Source: Pseudomonas triclosanedens (GTDB taxonomy: Bacteria; Pseudomonadota; Gammaproteobacteria; Pseudomonadales; Pseudomonadaceae). Taken from it: 64,000 nt of DNA. Under the pieces are notes generated by a model, which worked only from the letters and a program-made list of their open reading frames with translations, was not told the DNA's origin and made no database searches. Below, in pieces: positions 46,464 through 54,856 of this stretch. The stretch spans positions 3,151,001 through 3,215,000 of the forward strand of contig NZ_CP113432.1 of NCBI RefSeq assembly GCF_026686735.1, read 5' to 3'. Both the position numbers and the translations under genes were made by a program. Position 1 is the stretch's first letter. Each line of letters starts with the position of its first letter.

Positions 46464-47324
46464 TCAGTGCTGGAGGAAATCCAGCACCAGGCGGTTGAAG
46501 GGTTCCGCGTGTTCCCACTGCGCCCAGTGACCGCAGTTGTTGAACACGTGTAGCGACGAGTTCGGCAGGCCGGCGAGCAGGCGCAGGCCGGCGTCCATTG
46601 GCACGAAGCGGTCGTTGCGGCCCCAGACGATCAGGCTGGGCGCCTGGATTTCGTGCAGGCGCGGGCTGAAGTCGGGAAACTGCCTGGGGTTGGCGGCCAG
46701 GCTGGCTACGAAGTTCTCCAGGTGGTCGCGGCGAGCGAGCATGTTGTCCAGGCGGGCCTGGAACAGTTCTTCGGTCAGTGCGCTCGCGTCGAAGACGAAG
46801 ACGTTCATCATCTTCTTCAGGTTGTCGATGGTGGGTTCGCGGTACAGGCCATTGAGCAGCTTGATGCCTTCGGTGGGCATTGGCGCGAAAGCGCTGGCGC
46901 CGCCGGTACCGCCGCCCATCAGAACCAGCTTGCCGACGCGCTGCGGATGGGCCAGCGCGAAGGCCACAGCGCTGTGGCCGCCCATGGAATTGCCGAGAAT
47001 GTGCACGCGCTCCAGCCCCAGCACGTCGAGCAGGCCCTTCAGCGCTGTGGCGTTGAGGTCCGAGCGCGAGCCGCGGCAGACGATGGGATCACTTTTGCTC
47101 CAGCCGGGGCAGTCGACCAGCAGCACGCGGTAACCGGCGTTCAGCAGCGGCTCAAGGTGCCGGCTGAAGTTGGCCCAGCCACTGGCGCCGGGGCCGGAGC
47201 CATGCAGCATCACTACAGTCTCGGCGCCCTCGCCGAGGTCGTTGTAATGCAGTTGCAGATCCAGTTCGCCTTCGCGGATGCGGGCGAAGCGGCTAGTGGT
47301 GGATTCGCTGATTTCGAGGGTCAT
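46464..47324 (-). CDS. mhpC: Meta-cleavage product hydrolase (MhpC-like)
   Basis: 286 residues, close to E. coli MhpC in length. [13 protein letters not shown] oxyanion loop, GNSMGGHSA nucleophile, acid in [10 protein letters not shown], His in [11 protein letters not shown]. It hydrolyses 2-hydroxy-6-oxo-nona-2,4-diene-1,9-dioate-type products to hydroxypentadienoate and succinate. It sits between mhpB and mhpD. Confidence 0.92.
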   Translation of the reverse strand: MTLEISESTTSRFARIREGELDLQLHYNDLGEGAETVVMLHGSGPGASGWANFSRHLEPLLNAGYRVLLVDCPGWSKSDPIVCRGSRSDLNATALKGLLDVLGLERVHILGNSMGGHSAVAFALAHPQRVGKLVLMGGGTGGASAFAPMPTEGIKLLNGLYREPTIDNLKKMMNVFVFDASALTEELFQARLDNMLARRDHLENFVASLAANPRQFPDFSPRLHEIQAPSLIVWGRNDRFVPMDAGLRLLAGLPNSSLHVFNNCGHWAQWEHAEPFNRLVLDFLQH

Positions 47325-47339
47325 GGCAGGTCCTGCAAG

Positions 47340-48284
47340 TCAGGCAAGAGAGTGGGCGGAGAGCGAGCCGAAACCGGCGATCCATTCGGGAATCGGCCGG
47401 TAGTAACGCTCGCTGGCCCGGTACGGACCAAAGGTGGATAACGCGGCGAAGGCAGCAACCCAGGTCTTCACCTCGTGGGTCGACTTGCCGGCCAACACGG
47501 AGAGTTCGTCGTTGCTCATCCGGTCGAGCTCGGCGAAGCGGCGCTGCTCAAGAAGGTCGAGAAAGTGGTTGTCCCAGGCGGGGTTGAGCGGGTGCAGGCT
47601 GCCCGGGTCGGCGACGAAACCTTCGGCGGCATTGATCACCCGCTGTTGGCGCGCCTGGCGCTCGTCCGCCGGTAGCTGGCGTCCGCTGCCCAACAGGCGA
47701 TCAGCCATGCGGGCGTCCACCTTGGCCAGCTCCGGCACCGGCGGCTGGTGCGAAAGCCCACCGGAGCCGAGGAACAGAACACGTTTGCCGCTGGACTGCG
47801 CGCAGCGTCCGATCGCCTCGCCGAGCCGGCGAGCGCGCTCGAAACTCGGCAATGGCACTGCCACGCCGTTGATGAAAACTGGAATGACCGGCTTGGTATC
47901 TAGCCCGCCCAACAACAGCTCCAGCGGCTGGGCAAAGCCGTGATCGACTTGCATACGGTAGGACACCGCCACATCCACGCCATCCTCCAGCACCGCCTTG
48001 GCGAACGCCTCGGCGGCTTCGCGCGGCACGTCGAGCGGCCCCGCCAGGCTGTGGAAGTCGCCGATGGCCTGCGCGGCCATGCCGATACAGAAGGATGGCA
48101 TCACGTCATAGAAGAAGCCGTTGTAATGGTCCGGAGCAAACAGGATGACCAGTTCCGGGTCGAACGCTGCGATGCGCGCGCGGGCAGCAGCGAGCGCCTC
48201 GTCGACCTCAGCCAGGACCTCGTCCGCCGGATCGACGTAGCCCAGCAGGGGGGTATGCGAGAGGCAGTGCAAGTAGGCGCTCAC
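47340..48284 (-). CDS. mhpB: 2,3-dihydroxyphenylpropionate 1,2-dioxygenase (LigB-type extradiol)
   Basis: 314 residues, the same length as E. coli MhpB. The class III extradiol fold has catalytic His residues in [16 protein letters not shown] and [15 protein letters not shown]. The start is GTG at 48284 with GAGG seven bases upstream. It opens the aromatic ring of 3-(2,3-dihydroxyphenyl)propionate or an analogue. It is the first gene of mhpBCDFE. No mhpA hydroxylase or MhpR is present in the window, so the dihydroxylated substrate must come from another route. Confidence 0.93.
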   Translation of the reverse strand: MSAYLHCLSHTPLLGYVDPADEVLAEVDEALAAARARIAAFDPELVILFAPDHYNGFFYDVMPSFCIGMAAQAIGDFHSLAGPLDVPREAAEAFAKAVLEDGVDVAVSYRMQVDHGFAQPLELLLGGLDTKPVIPVFINGVAVPLPSFERARRLGEAIGRCAQSSGKRVLFLGSGGLSHQPPVPELAKVDARMADRLLGSGRQLPADERQARQQRVINAAEGFVADPGSLHPLNPAWDNHFLDLLEQRRFAELDRMSNDELSVLAGKSTHEVKTWVAAFAALSTFGPYRASERYYRPIPEWIAGFGSLSAHSLA

Positions 48285-48780
48285 AACGACGCCTCGATAA
48301 CAGGCAGATCAGCGCCCACGGCAACTGTCGGGAACCAGGCAGAACGGGTACAGGCTTGCATGGCGAATCAACTCCGGATCGGGTGACTGATATCCAGCCG
48401 CCACCCGCCCGGCATGAAGGATCAGCCCAGGTGATATGCACCAATGCGGTCGATCGGGCGCTGGTGGCAGCAGACGAGCCGATCCTAGAAGCCAGCGAGA
48501 TACGCGGCGCTCCCGTGAACCACGGCGTTATCCGAAAAACGCCAGGATCTGAGTCAATCCGTGGGACGTCGCCGCTGAAGGTCCGTTTCGGCGCGGCAAC
48601 TGGCGCTCACCGATAGCCAATACCGACTGCCGGAAGTGCGCTGGAGGGAGCAACCGATAAAGGGAACTAAGCTCAAGCCCCCGCTAGGCGCCGGTGACTA
48701 AGGGCTGCAATCGCTCACAGGCAGACGCCCGGTTGGGCAAGCCGACCGCTCGCCCTCGCCTTTACAGTTCGTCCGGCTCG
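48285..48780. other. Intergenic region upstream of mhpB
   Basis: About 500 bp without a convincing gene. It should hold the mhpB promoter, but I find no TGCA-N6-GGATA box. A sigma-54-looking TGG...TTGC has the wrong spacing. The downstream end of the PhzF-like gene faces it. Confidence 0.45.
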
Positions 48781-49617
48781 TCAGAAGACAGCCCTTCCCG
48801 AAATACAGTGCTGCACTTCTCCACCCACCCAGATTGTCCCGTCGATGTCTTCGATCTGTAACCGGCCGCGTCGCCCTATGACCGTGCCCTGGCTGACCAT
48901 GTAACGATCACGAAGGATGCCTGCGCCAATCAACCACTGAGCCAGACCTGCATTGAGACTTCCCGTGACCGGATCCTCATTGCATTCCTCTCCCATGAAA
49001 GTTCTGACTTCCACATCCGCTTCTGCCTCGGGTCCTGGCCAAGGAGCAATGACACCGACATTCAGCCCCTGCAGTGCGGCGTAGTTGGGTTTGATAGCCA
49101 GGACTTCATCACGACTGGCAAGCAGCACTCCCGCCCAGCCAGGACCGTTGTCTACCCATTGGCTCGCCAGTATCTGCCCGGCAGAAAGACCGAGCCCCTG
49201 CTCGATCTGGTGCAGCGTCATTGCGTCCAACGGACCGCTGCGCAGCAGCGGTGGAGCGGAGAAAGCCAAGTACCGGCCCTGCTTGCGTACACGAATCAAT
49301 CCAGCCGGACACTCCTGAATGATCTCGATGTGATCGCGGTGGTCTTGCTGTTTCAGCCATACCTCGCAGCTCCCTAGAGTAGGGTGCCCGGCGAAGGGCA
49401 GCTCCCGAAGCGGGGTAAAGATGCGTACGCGGTAATGCGCCTCTGGCGCTTCAGGCTTCAGAATAAAAGTGGTCTCACTAAGTTGAGTCCAACGGGCAAA
49501 CGCCTGCATCTGCCCGGTTGTAAGCTCGTCGGCCCCCACTACTACGGCCAGCGCATTTCCCTCGTGAGGACGTTCGGCAAATACATCGACCTGTTCGAAT
49601 TGCAAATAAAGCGGCAT
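48781..49617 (-). CDS. PhzF-family isomerase-like protein
   Basis: 278 residues of the two-domain PhzF/diaminopimelate-epimerase fold: VDVFAERPHEGNALAVV, catalytic Glu in TQLSETTFIL, LPFAGHPTLGS and EDPVTGSLNAGLAQWL. Members isomerise small acids such as trans-2,3-dihydro-3-hydroxyanthranilate, but most are uncharacterised. Codon use is slightly less GC-rich than in the catabolic genes around it. A link to the pathway is not evident. Confidence 0.88.
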   Translation of the reverse strand: MPLYLQFEQVDVFAERPHEGNALAVVVGADELTTGQMQAFARWTQLSETTFILKPEAPEAHYRVRIFTPLRELPFAGHPTLGSCEVWLKQQDHRDHIEIIQECPAGLIRVRKQGRYLAFSAPPLLRSGPLDAMTLHQIEQGLGLSAGQILASQWVDNGPGWAGVLLASRDEVLAIKPNYAALQGLNVGVIAPWPGPEAEADVEVRTFMGEECNEDPVTGSLNAGLAQWLIGAGILRDRYMVSQGTVIGRRGRLQIEDIDGTIWVGGEVQHCISGRAVF

Positions 49618-49798
49618 CAGATTTCCTGGATAGCTATCGGCTGACCATCGCCAACTGGAGGGCGAGGCTAGTCGCTACGCGCAGACAATGGAAGGGTACT
49701 CAGGCCACGATACCGCAAGAGCAGGCAGCGATCGGCCAGATGCGGGCGTTTGCAGCTCATCCGCCTGGCCGATCGCATTCGATACGTCGAGATGAAGA

Positions 49799-50572
49799 TT
49801 AACCGAGATCCCCACCACCCACCGGCAGGGTCACACCGGTGATGTAGCTGGCCTCGTCGGAGGCGAGGAAGAGGATCGCGCCAACCTGCTCGTCGATGCT
49901 GCCGTAGCGCTTCATCAGGCTGCTGTCGATGGTCTGGTCGACGATCTGCTGGTACCAGACCTTCTCCTGCTCGCTCTGCTGCGCCGCATTGCGCGGAATG
50001 CGCCGGGGCGGCGCCTCGGTGCCGCCCGGCGCGGTGGCGTTGACCCGCACACCGCGCTCGGCGGTCTCGAAGGCCAGGCAGGCGGTCAGCGCATTCACCC
50101 CACCCTTCGCCGCGCCGTAGGGCACGCGATTCACCCCGCGGGTGGCGATGGACGAGACATTGACGATGGCACCCGCCCCCTGCTCCAGCATCGGCACCAG
50201 CGCGGCGCGGCAACACCACAGCGTCGGGAACAGCGAGCGGCGAACCTCGGCCTCGATCTCCTCCTCGGCGTAGTGCTCGAAGGGCTTTGCCCAGATGGTG
50301 CCGCCGACGTTGTTGACCAGGATGTCGAGGCGGCCGAAGCGTCGCAGGGACTCGTCCACCACGCGCTGGCACTCGGCGAAGCGCTCCAGGTCGGCGGTCA
50401 GGGTGAGCACCTCGCCGCGCTGGCCGAGGTCGTCCTGCAACTCGTGGACGATCTCGGAGCGATCCACGGCGATGACCGCCGCGCCCTCCTCCACCAGCCG
50501 CTCGGCGACGCGCCGGCCGATACCCTGGGCGGCGCCGGTGACGAGGGCAACCTTGTTGTCGAAACGGGACAT
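49799..50572 (-). CDS. benD: cis-1,6-dihydroxycyclohexadiene-1-carboxylate (benzoate diol) dehydrogenase
   Basis: 257 residues, SDR with TGAAQGIGRRVAERL, NNVGGTIWAKPFEHY, VSSIATRGVNRVPYGAAKGG (YxxxK) and the C-terminal SYITGVTLPVGGGDLG. These stretches are characteristic of BenD/XylL. It converts the benzoate cis-diol to catechol with CO2 release, feeding CatA. It is 12 bp downstream of an MFS transporter. benABC are not in the window, so it is an orphan here. Confidence 0.88.
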   Translation of the reverse strand: MSRFDNKVALVTGAAQGIGRRVAERLVEEGAAVIAVDRSEIVHELQDDLGQRGEVLTLTADLERFAECQRVVDESLRRFGRLDILVNNVGGTIWAKPFEHYAEEEIEAEVRRSLFPTLWCCRAALVPMLEQGAGAIVNVSSIATRGVNRVPYGAAKGGVNALTACLAFETAERGVRVNATAPGGTEAPPRRIPRNAAQQSEQEKVWYQQIVDQTIDSSLMKRYGSIDEQVGAILFLASDEASYITGVTLPVGGGDLG

Positions 50573-50584
50573 GACGTTCTCCTG

Positions 50585-51913
50585 TCAGTGTGCGGCCACG
50601 AGCCCGCCCGAAGGCTTCTCGCTGCCACGAATGAGGGCCACGGCGACCAGCGCCAGCAGCAGGGGGACGGCTAGCGCCAGGTAGAAACCGCCGACGCCGC
50701 CCCATTCGAGAAAGGTTCCGCCCAGGGCCGAACCAATGATGGCGCCCACCCGGCCCAGGCCGATGGCCCATCCGGTAGCGGTAGCGCGCAGGCTGGTCGG
50801 GTATGCGGAAACCACCAGGTAGTTGAGGGCGATCTGCTGCCCACCGATTCCCAGGCCCGCCGCGCCCACTAGCAGGAACACCAGCGCCCAGTTATCGCCG
50901 CTCAGCGACAGGCCGAGGCTGACCAGCACGCCGAGAGTGAACAGGCCGAGCAGCACGTTGCGGGTGTTCAGCCGCGGCAGCAGGATCGACAGCGGAATGG
51001 CGCAGAGGATGAACACCGCATTGACCGTCACCGTACCCAGCGGCGCCTGCTCCACCGGCAGCCCGGCGGTCTTTAGCACGGTGGGCAGCCAGGAGAGGAA
51101 CATGAACCAGGCCACCCAATTGAACAGGTAGGTCAGCCAGACGGCGAGGGTATTGCGCGCCAGCCCTGGTCCGAACAGGGCGCGTACGCTGGTGCGGGTG
51201 GCGGCCTCCGGCACGCTGAAACGCACGTCTTCGGCGAGCGGCCGCGAGCTGATGCGGGCGAGAATGCGGCGCACCTGCTCCGTCTCGCCCGAACGGCTGG
51301 CGAGGAACTGCAGCGACTCCGGCAGCGCGAAGTACAGCCCTACCAGCAGCACCAAAGGCAGCACCCCGCCAGCGAGGAAAATACCCTGCCAGCCAATCAG
51401 CGGCATGACCTGGGCGGCGAGCAGCCCGCCGAGCATGGCGCCCGCCGGCAAGCCCAGCAGGATGCCGGTGACGATGGCACCGCGCAGGCGCGCCGGACCG
51501 TATTCGGAGGCGAGCGCCAGCAGTACGGGCGTGGCACCGCCCATGCCGAGGCCGGCGAGGAAGCGCAACACGAGGATCTGCTCGGCGTTGGTGGCGAAGG
51601 CCGTCGCCAGCGTGGCCAGTGCGAACAGCGCGACCGCCCCCATCACCGTGGGGCGGCGGCCGAAGCGGTCGCCGAACAACCCCAGCGTCATGGCGCCCAG
51701 GGCCATGCCGACGATGCCGGCACTGAGAATCGGCGCCAGGCCGCTGGTGGAGAGCTGCAGGGCCTCGATGATCGCCGGACCGGTGTAGGCAATGGCCTGG
51801 GTATCGAAGCCATCGAAGATGGCGACCAGGAAACACAGCGCGAAAACGCGCCACTGGAAGGAACTCAAGGCGGCGTGATCTATCACGTCAGGTATGTTGC
51901 AGGTTTGGCTCAT
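50585..51913 (-). CDS. AAHS-family MFS transporter for aromatic acids (BenK/PcaK-like)
   Basis: 442 residues with 12 predicted membrane helices, the AAHS start (FQWRVFALCFLVAIFDGFDTQAIAYTGPAI) with the conserved GFD motif, and MFS motif A (GLFGDRFGRRPTVMG). It imports benzoate- or hydroxybenzoate-type acids by proton symport. It is co-transcribed with benD. An ATAC-N7-GTAT palindrome lies about 120 bp upstream. Confidence 0.88.
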   Translation of the reverse strand: MSQTCNIPDVIDHAALSSFQWRVFALCFLVAIFDGFDTQAIAYTGPAIIEALQLSTSGLAPILSAGIVGMALGAMTLGLFGDRFGRRPTVMGAVALFALATLATAFATNAEQILVLRFLAGLGMGGATPVLLALASEYGPARLRGAIVTGILLGLPAGAMLGGLLAAQVMPLIGWQGIFLAGGVLPLVLLVGLYFALPESLQFLASRSGETEQVRRILARISSRPLAEDVRFSVPEAATRTSVRALFGPGLARNTLAVWLTYLFNWVAWFMFLSWLPTVLKTAGLPVEQAPLGTVTVNAVFILCAIPLSILLPRLNTRNVLLGLFTLGVLVSLGLSLSGDNWALVFLLVGAAGLGIGGQQIALNYLVVSAYPTSLRATATGWAIGLGRVGAIIGSALGGTFLEWGGVGGFYLALAVPLLLALVAVALIRGSEKPSGGLVAAH

Positions 51914-52029
51914 AGGATCTCCGCTGCGCGGGCGATGCCGCGCTCATTATTTTTATGCCGGCCCAGCCAGGGCCCAGCCGGGAGGCTAGAGCGAGGCGAC
52001 GCAGAGGAAAAATACTTTGTCCGCATGCC

Positions 52030-52050
52030 TGCATACCCAGAGGGTATGCA
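52030..52050. promoter_or_regulatory. 21-bp palindrome with ATAC-N7-GTAT core upstream of transporter-benD
   Basis: Perfect 9-bp arms (TGCATACCC / GGGTATGCA) around three bases. ATAC-N7-GTAT is the known BenM/CatM (LysR) recognition sequence. It lies 117-137 bp upstream of the transporter start. The rest of 51914-52387 shows no gene. Confidence 0.6.
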
Positions 52051-52387
52051 AGCCATAGTTGGCCTCAATTCGCGCTGGCGAAAACTTCTCGTAACAGAAA
52101 TGGGCCGGAGTGATTCCGTTCCTCATGAGCGGGAGAGCGTGTGGGGATTGGGTGTGGATGACCTCCGTTCCGGGCCGGTAGCAGACATCGCTTCCGGCTG
52201 TGCGGACGCTCGTTGGCGGGGCCATAGTCAATGGATCCCGGTGCTCCTTCGCAAACGAACCGAGCCCCTCTATCTGCACGGCTGACCTGGACGTGGCCGG
52301 TACTCTTGCTCTGGCGGCGCAGGCCACCAGAGCAACGGAGTCCATTAACAATATCCATCGCAAAAGCGACGATGGGCAATCGATGCG

Positions 52388-53287
52388 TCAGAAGGGTACT
52401 GTCAATTTCAGCCAGTACGCATCGCCTTGAGCACGGTTGCGCACTTCGGTTTCCTTTGACCACTTGGCGGTGACGAACCAGCCCTGCTCGCCGCTGTACT
52501 TGATCGACGGGCCGATGGCGAAGCTGCGCCCCTTGTTGTCCTCGATGCGTTCGCCGTCCTGGCGGTCATCCGTGGTCTGCCGGTAGTAGTAGCCGCCCAG
52601 GCCTGCCACCCAACCGTTGCCGAAGCCCCAGCCCACCGCGTAGTCCACGTGGAACTCCTGCCCCGAGCGGTAATCGGTGTCGGGGTTCTTGCGGTTGAAG
52701 TCGTACATCACCTTGGCGTCGGCATTGAGCCCGGCGGGGTCTACGTAGGTCATGGCGTATACCGGCTCGAACACCCAGTAGTTGCGGCCGGGGTTGGCCA
52801 GGTCGTCCTTATCGTAGCGGCCGGTGGGAGCGATCATGTCGAAGGCCAGAATGCTGTGAAAGTTGTCGTTGTGGTGGAAACCCAGGGCCGGACCGAAGAT
52901 CACGTCGCCCAACCCGCGGTTGTGCTGCGACTGGCCGTTGAGCTGCACCTTCACGTCCACCAGCGGTACGATGGCGTGCAAGGCAAGGCTGCCGCCCAGC
53001 AGGTTGTGGTCGCTGACCCAGATCAGCCGCGGAACGATGGCGTTGGCGCGCACGCTGAAGTCCACCGGCAGCTTGCGGCCGTCGTTACCGCGCAGGTTGT
53101 CGGCCTCGTAGTGATTGACGAACACCTGACCGTAGAAACCCGGCGGCGGCATCGCCCCGGACATGTAGTTCTCCGCGCCCAGTGGATAAGAGGTGCCACC
53201 GCCCTCGGTGGCATGGGACAGGTTGGCAGCGCCGAACAGCGTGACGCAGGCGGCGAGGCGGAACAGGTTCGCAAGGGTGGGATTCAT
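52388..53287 (-). CDS. Outer-membrane channel of the Phenol_MetA_deg/SphA family
   Basis: 299 residues with a signal peptide (LANLFRLAACVTLFGAANLSHA), NYMSGAMPPPGFYGQVF, GLGDVIFGPALGFH and a C-terminal Phe (WLKLTVPF) typical of beta-barrels. The family is commonly encoded beside phenol and other aromatic operons and imports hydrophobic aromatics. It is the last gene of the dmp operon and has a CA motif in its leader. Confidence 0.85.
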   Translation of the reverse strand: MNPTLANLFRLAACVTLFGAANLSHATEGGGTSYPLGAENYMSGAMPPPGFYGQVFVNHYEADNLRGNDGRKLPVDFSVRANAIVPRLIWVSDHNLLGGSLALHAIVPLVDVKVQLNGQSQHNRGLGDVIFGPALGFHHNDNFHSILAFDMIAPTGRYDKDDLANPGRNYWVFEPVYAMTYVDPAGLNADAKVMYDFNRKNPDTDYRSGQEFHVDYAVGWGFGNGWVAGLGGYYYRQTTDDRQDGERIEDNKGRSFAIGPSIKYSGEQGWFVTAKWSKETEVRNRAQGDAYWLKLTVPF

Positions 53288-53297
53288 CGGGTCAACC

Positions 53298-53310
53298 TTT
53301 GTTGTTGTTA
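53298..53310 (-). promoter_or_regulatory. CA motif (Hfq/Crc-type) before the SphA-like gene
   Basis: Minus strand TAACAACAACAAA, 11 bases before the start codon, overlapping the likely ribosome site. Confidence 0.55.
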
Positions 53311-53365
53311 TCGGTCGGGTGCACGCCGGCCCCCCGCGCAAGGCAGGGTGCCGGATGGTGCGGAT

Positions 53366-54427
53366 TCAGATGCGCTTGAACAGCGCCGAGCGCTGGCCTT
53401 CGCCAGCTCCATCGGCAGCGCTGTAGAAACGCTCCATGAAGATGTCGCGCTCGAACAGGCGGCCCTGCATCAGGCAGGTGACGGCGGCGTCGATCATCGG
53501 CGGCGGCCCGCACAGGTAGGCCTTGTGCCCGCTGAAGCGGCCATCGAAATGGTGTCGGGCGGCATCATGTACGTAACCGCGATAGCCATCCCACAGCTCA
53601 TCCGTGGCGGCCTGGCTTAGGGCCGGCACGTAGGTGAAGTTGTCGTGCCGGGCGGCCAGTTCCTCGAACAGCTCACGGTTGTACAGCTCGGCGCGGTTGC
53701 GCGCCCCCTGGAACAGCGTGATGCGCCGCGTATCGCCGCGCGCCAGTAGGTCGAGGATCATCGACTGCGGGCTGGAGAGCCCCGAGCCGCCGGCAATGAA
53801 GATCAGGTCGCCGGGCTGCGAGCCGCGCACGAAGAACTGGCCGTAGGGGCCGGAGAGTTCCAACGAGTCCCCCACCTGCAACCGCTGGTGGATGTGCGCG
53901 GTGGCAACGCCGCCTTCCACCAGGCGCACGTGCAGTTCCACCTCGTCCGGGCGGTCTGGCGAATTGGCCAGGGAGAATGCCCGCGTGCCCTCGATGCCTG
54001 GTAGCTGCAGGTTGACGTACTGGCCAGCCTGGAAGGCCATCGGCCGGTCGAGCTTCAGATGCACGCCGCGAATGGTCGGCGACAGTTCCACCAGGCGGGT
54101 GACCACGGCGCGATAGTCCTCCACCGGGTGGCCGGCGAAATCCGCATCGACATCGATATCGGCCTCGATCACCAGGTCGCTCCGCGGAATGGCGCAACAG
54201 GCGAGAACCTTGCCCTCGTCGCGCTCCATGTCCATCAGCGCAAAGGACGAGGCCGCACCGAGGTCGACCTCGCCTTCGAGCACCTGGCACTTGCAGGTGG
54301 CGCAGGTGCCGTGGCCGCAGGCGAAGGGCAGCCAGACACCCTGGCGCAGGGCGGCCTGGAGGATGGTCTGGCCCTCTTCCACCTCGATCTGTTCGCCAGT
54401 GGGTTCGATGGTGACTTGATAGCTCAT
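53366..54427 (-). CDS. dmpP: Phenol hydroxylase P5, reductase
   Basis: 353 residues: N-terminal [2Fe-2S] ferredoxin (CGHGTCATCKCQ plus LACC), FAD domain with TRAFSLANS and NAD domain with IFIAGGSGLSSPQSM and YLCGPPPMIDA. It carries electrons from NADH to the DmpN diiron centre. Length matches DmpP of P. putida CF600. It lies 11 bp after dmpO. Confidence 0.95.
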   Translation of the reverse strand: MSYQVTIEPTGEQIEVEEGQTILQAALRQGVWLPFACGHGTCATCKCQVLEGEVDLGAASSFALMDMERDEGKVLACCAIPRSDLVIEADIDVDADFAGHPVEDYRAVVTRLVELSPTIRGVHLKLDRPMAFQAGQYVNLQLPGIEGTRAFSLANSPDRPDEVELHVRLVEGGVATAHIHQRLQVGDSLELSGPYGQFFVRGSQPGDLIFIAGGSGLSSPQSMILDLLARGDTRRITLFQGARNRAELYNRELFEELAARHDNFTYVPALSQAATDELWDGYRGYVHDAARHHFDGRFSGHKAYLCGPPPMIDAAVTCLMQGRLFERDIFMERFYSAADGAGEGQRSALFKRI

Positions 54428-54438
54428 GGCGGCGCTCC

Positions 54439-54798
54439 TCAGTTGCGGCTGCCGCCCAGGCCTTCGAGGCCCGGGGTGTGAAGGTGCAGCAGGCTCTTGT
54501 GGGTAACGCCGTTGTCGCTCAGGCCGCGTGCCGGATCGGGCGTGAACGGCTGTTCATCGAGGCGCCACCGGGCCGCGGCGAAGTCGACCTGCGCGGCATC
54601 CGGGTGCAGCGAGATGGCCGGCTTGACCACCTGCTCGACGAACTCGGCAAAGGGCTGGGCCGGGTTCACCGGCAAGGTGAAGGGCGCGCAGAACAGCAGA
54701 TGGTTCTCCCAGCACAGGTAGACCAGTTGCGCACCGTGGAAGTTGGCCTGGCGGTCCAGGGGTTGGGCGGTATAGCTACCGATGGCGGTCACGGGCAT
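54439..54798 (-). CDS. dmpO: Phenol hydroxylase P4 subunit
   Basis: 119 residues from MPVTAIGSYTAQPLDR; the family signature ANFHGAQLVYLCWENHLLFCAP is clear. It is the gamma subunit of the hydroxylase (alpha-beta-gamma)2. A GAACAAG CA-type motif and a ribosome site precede the ATG. Confidence 0.93.
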   Translation of the reverse strand: MPVTAIGSYTAQPLDRQANFHGAQLVYLCWENHLLFCAPFTLPVNPAQPFAEFVEQVVKPAISLHPDAAQVDFAAARWRLDEQPFTPDPARGLSDNGVTHKSLLHLHTPGLEGLGGSRN

Positions 54799-54810
54799 GA
54801 CGATATTCCT

Positions 54811-54822
54811 CTTGTTCTTGTC
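54811..54822 (-). promoter_or_regulatory. CA-type motif before dmpO
   Basis: Minus strand GACAAGAACAAG, 13 bases before the dmpO start. Weaker than the other CA motifs. Confidence 0.4.
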
Positions 54823-54856
54823 GGAAGCGGGACGCGGCCTGCGCGCCCGCCGCGGT

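Noticed and set aside
48320..48340. A TGG...TTGC pair upstream of mhpB resembling a sigma-54 promoter
   Set aside because: GG and GC are 12 bases apart instead of 10, and no activator dyads are nearby.
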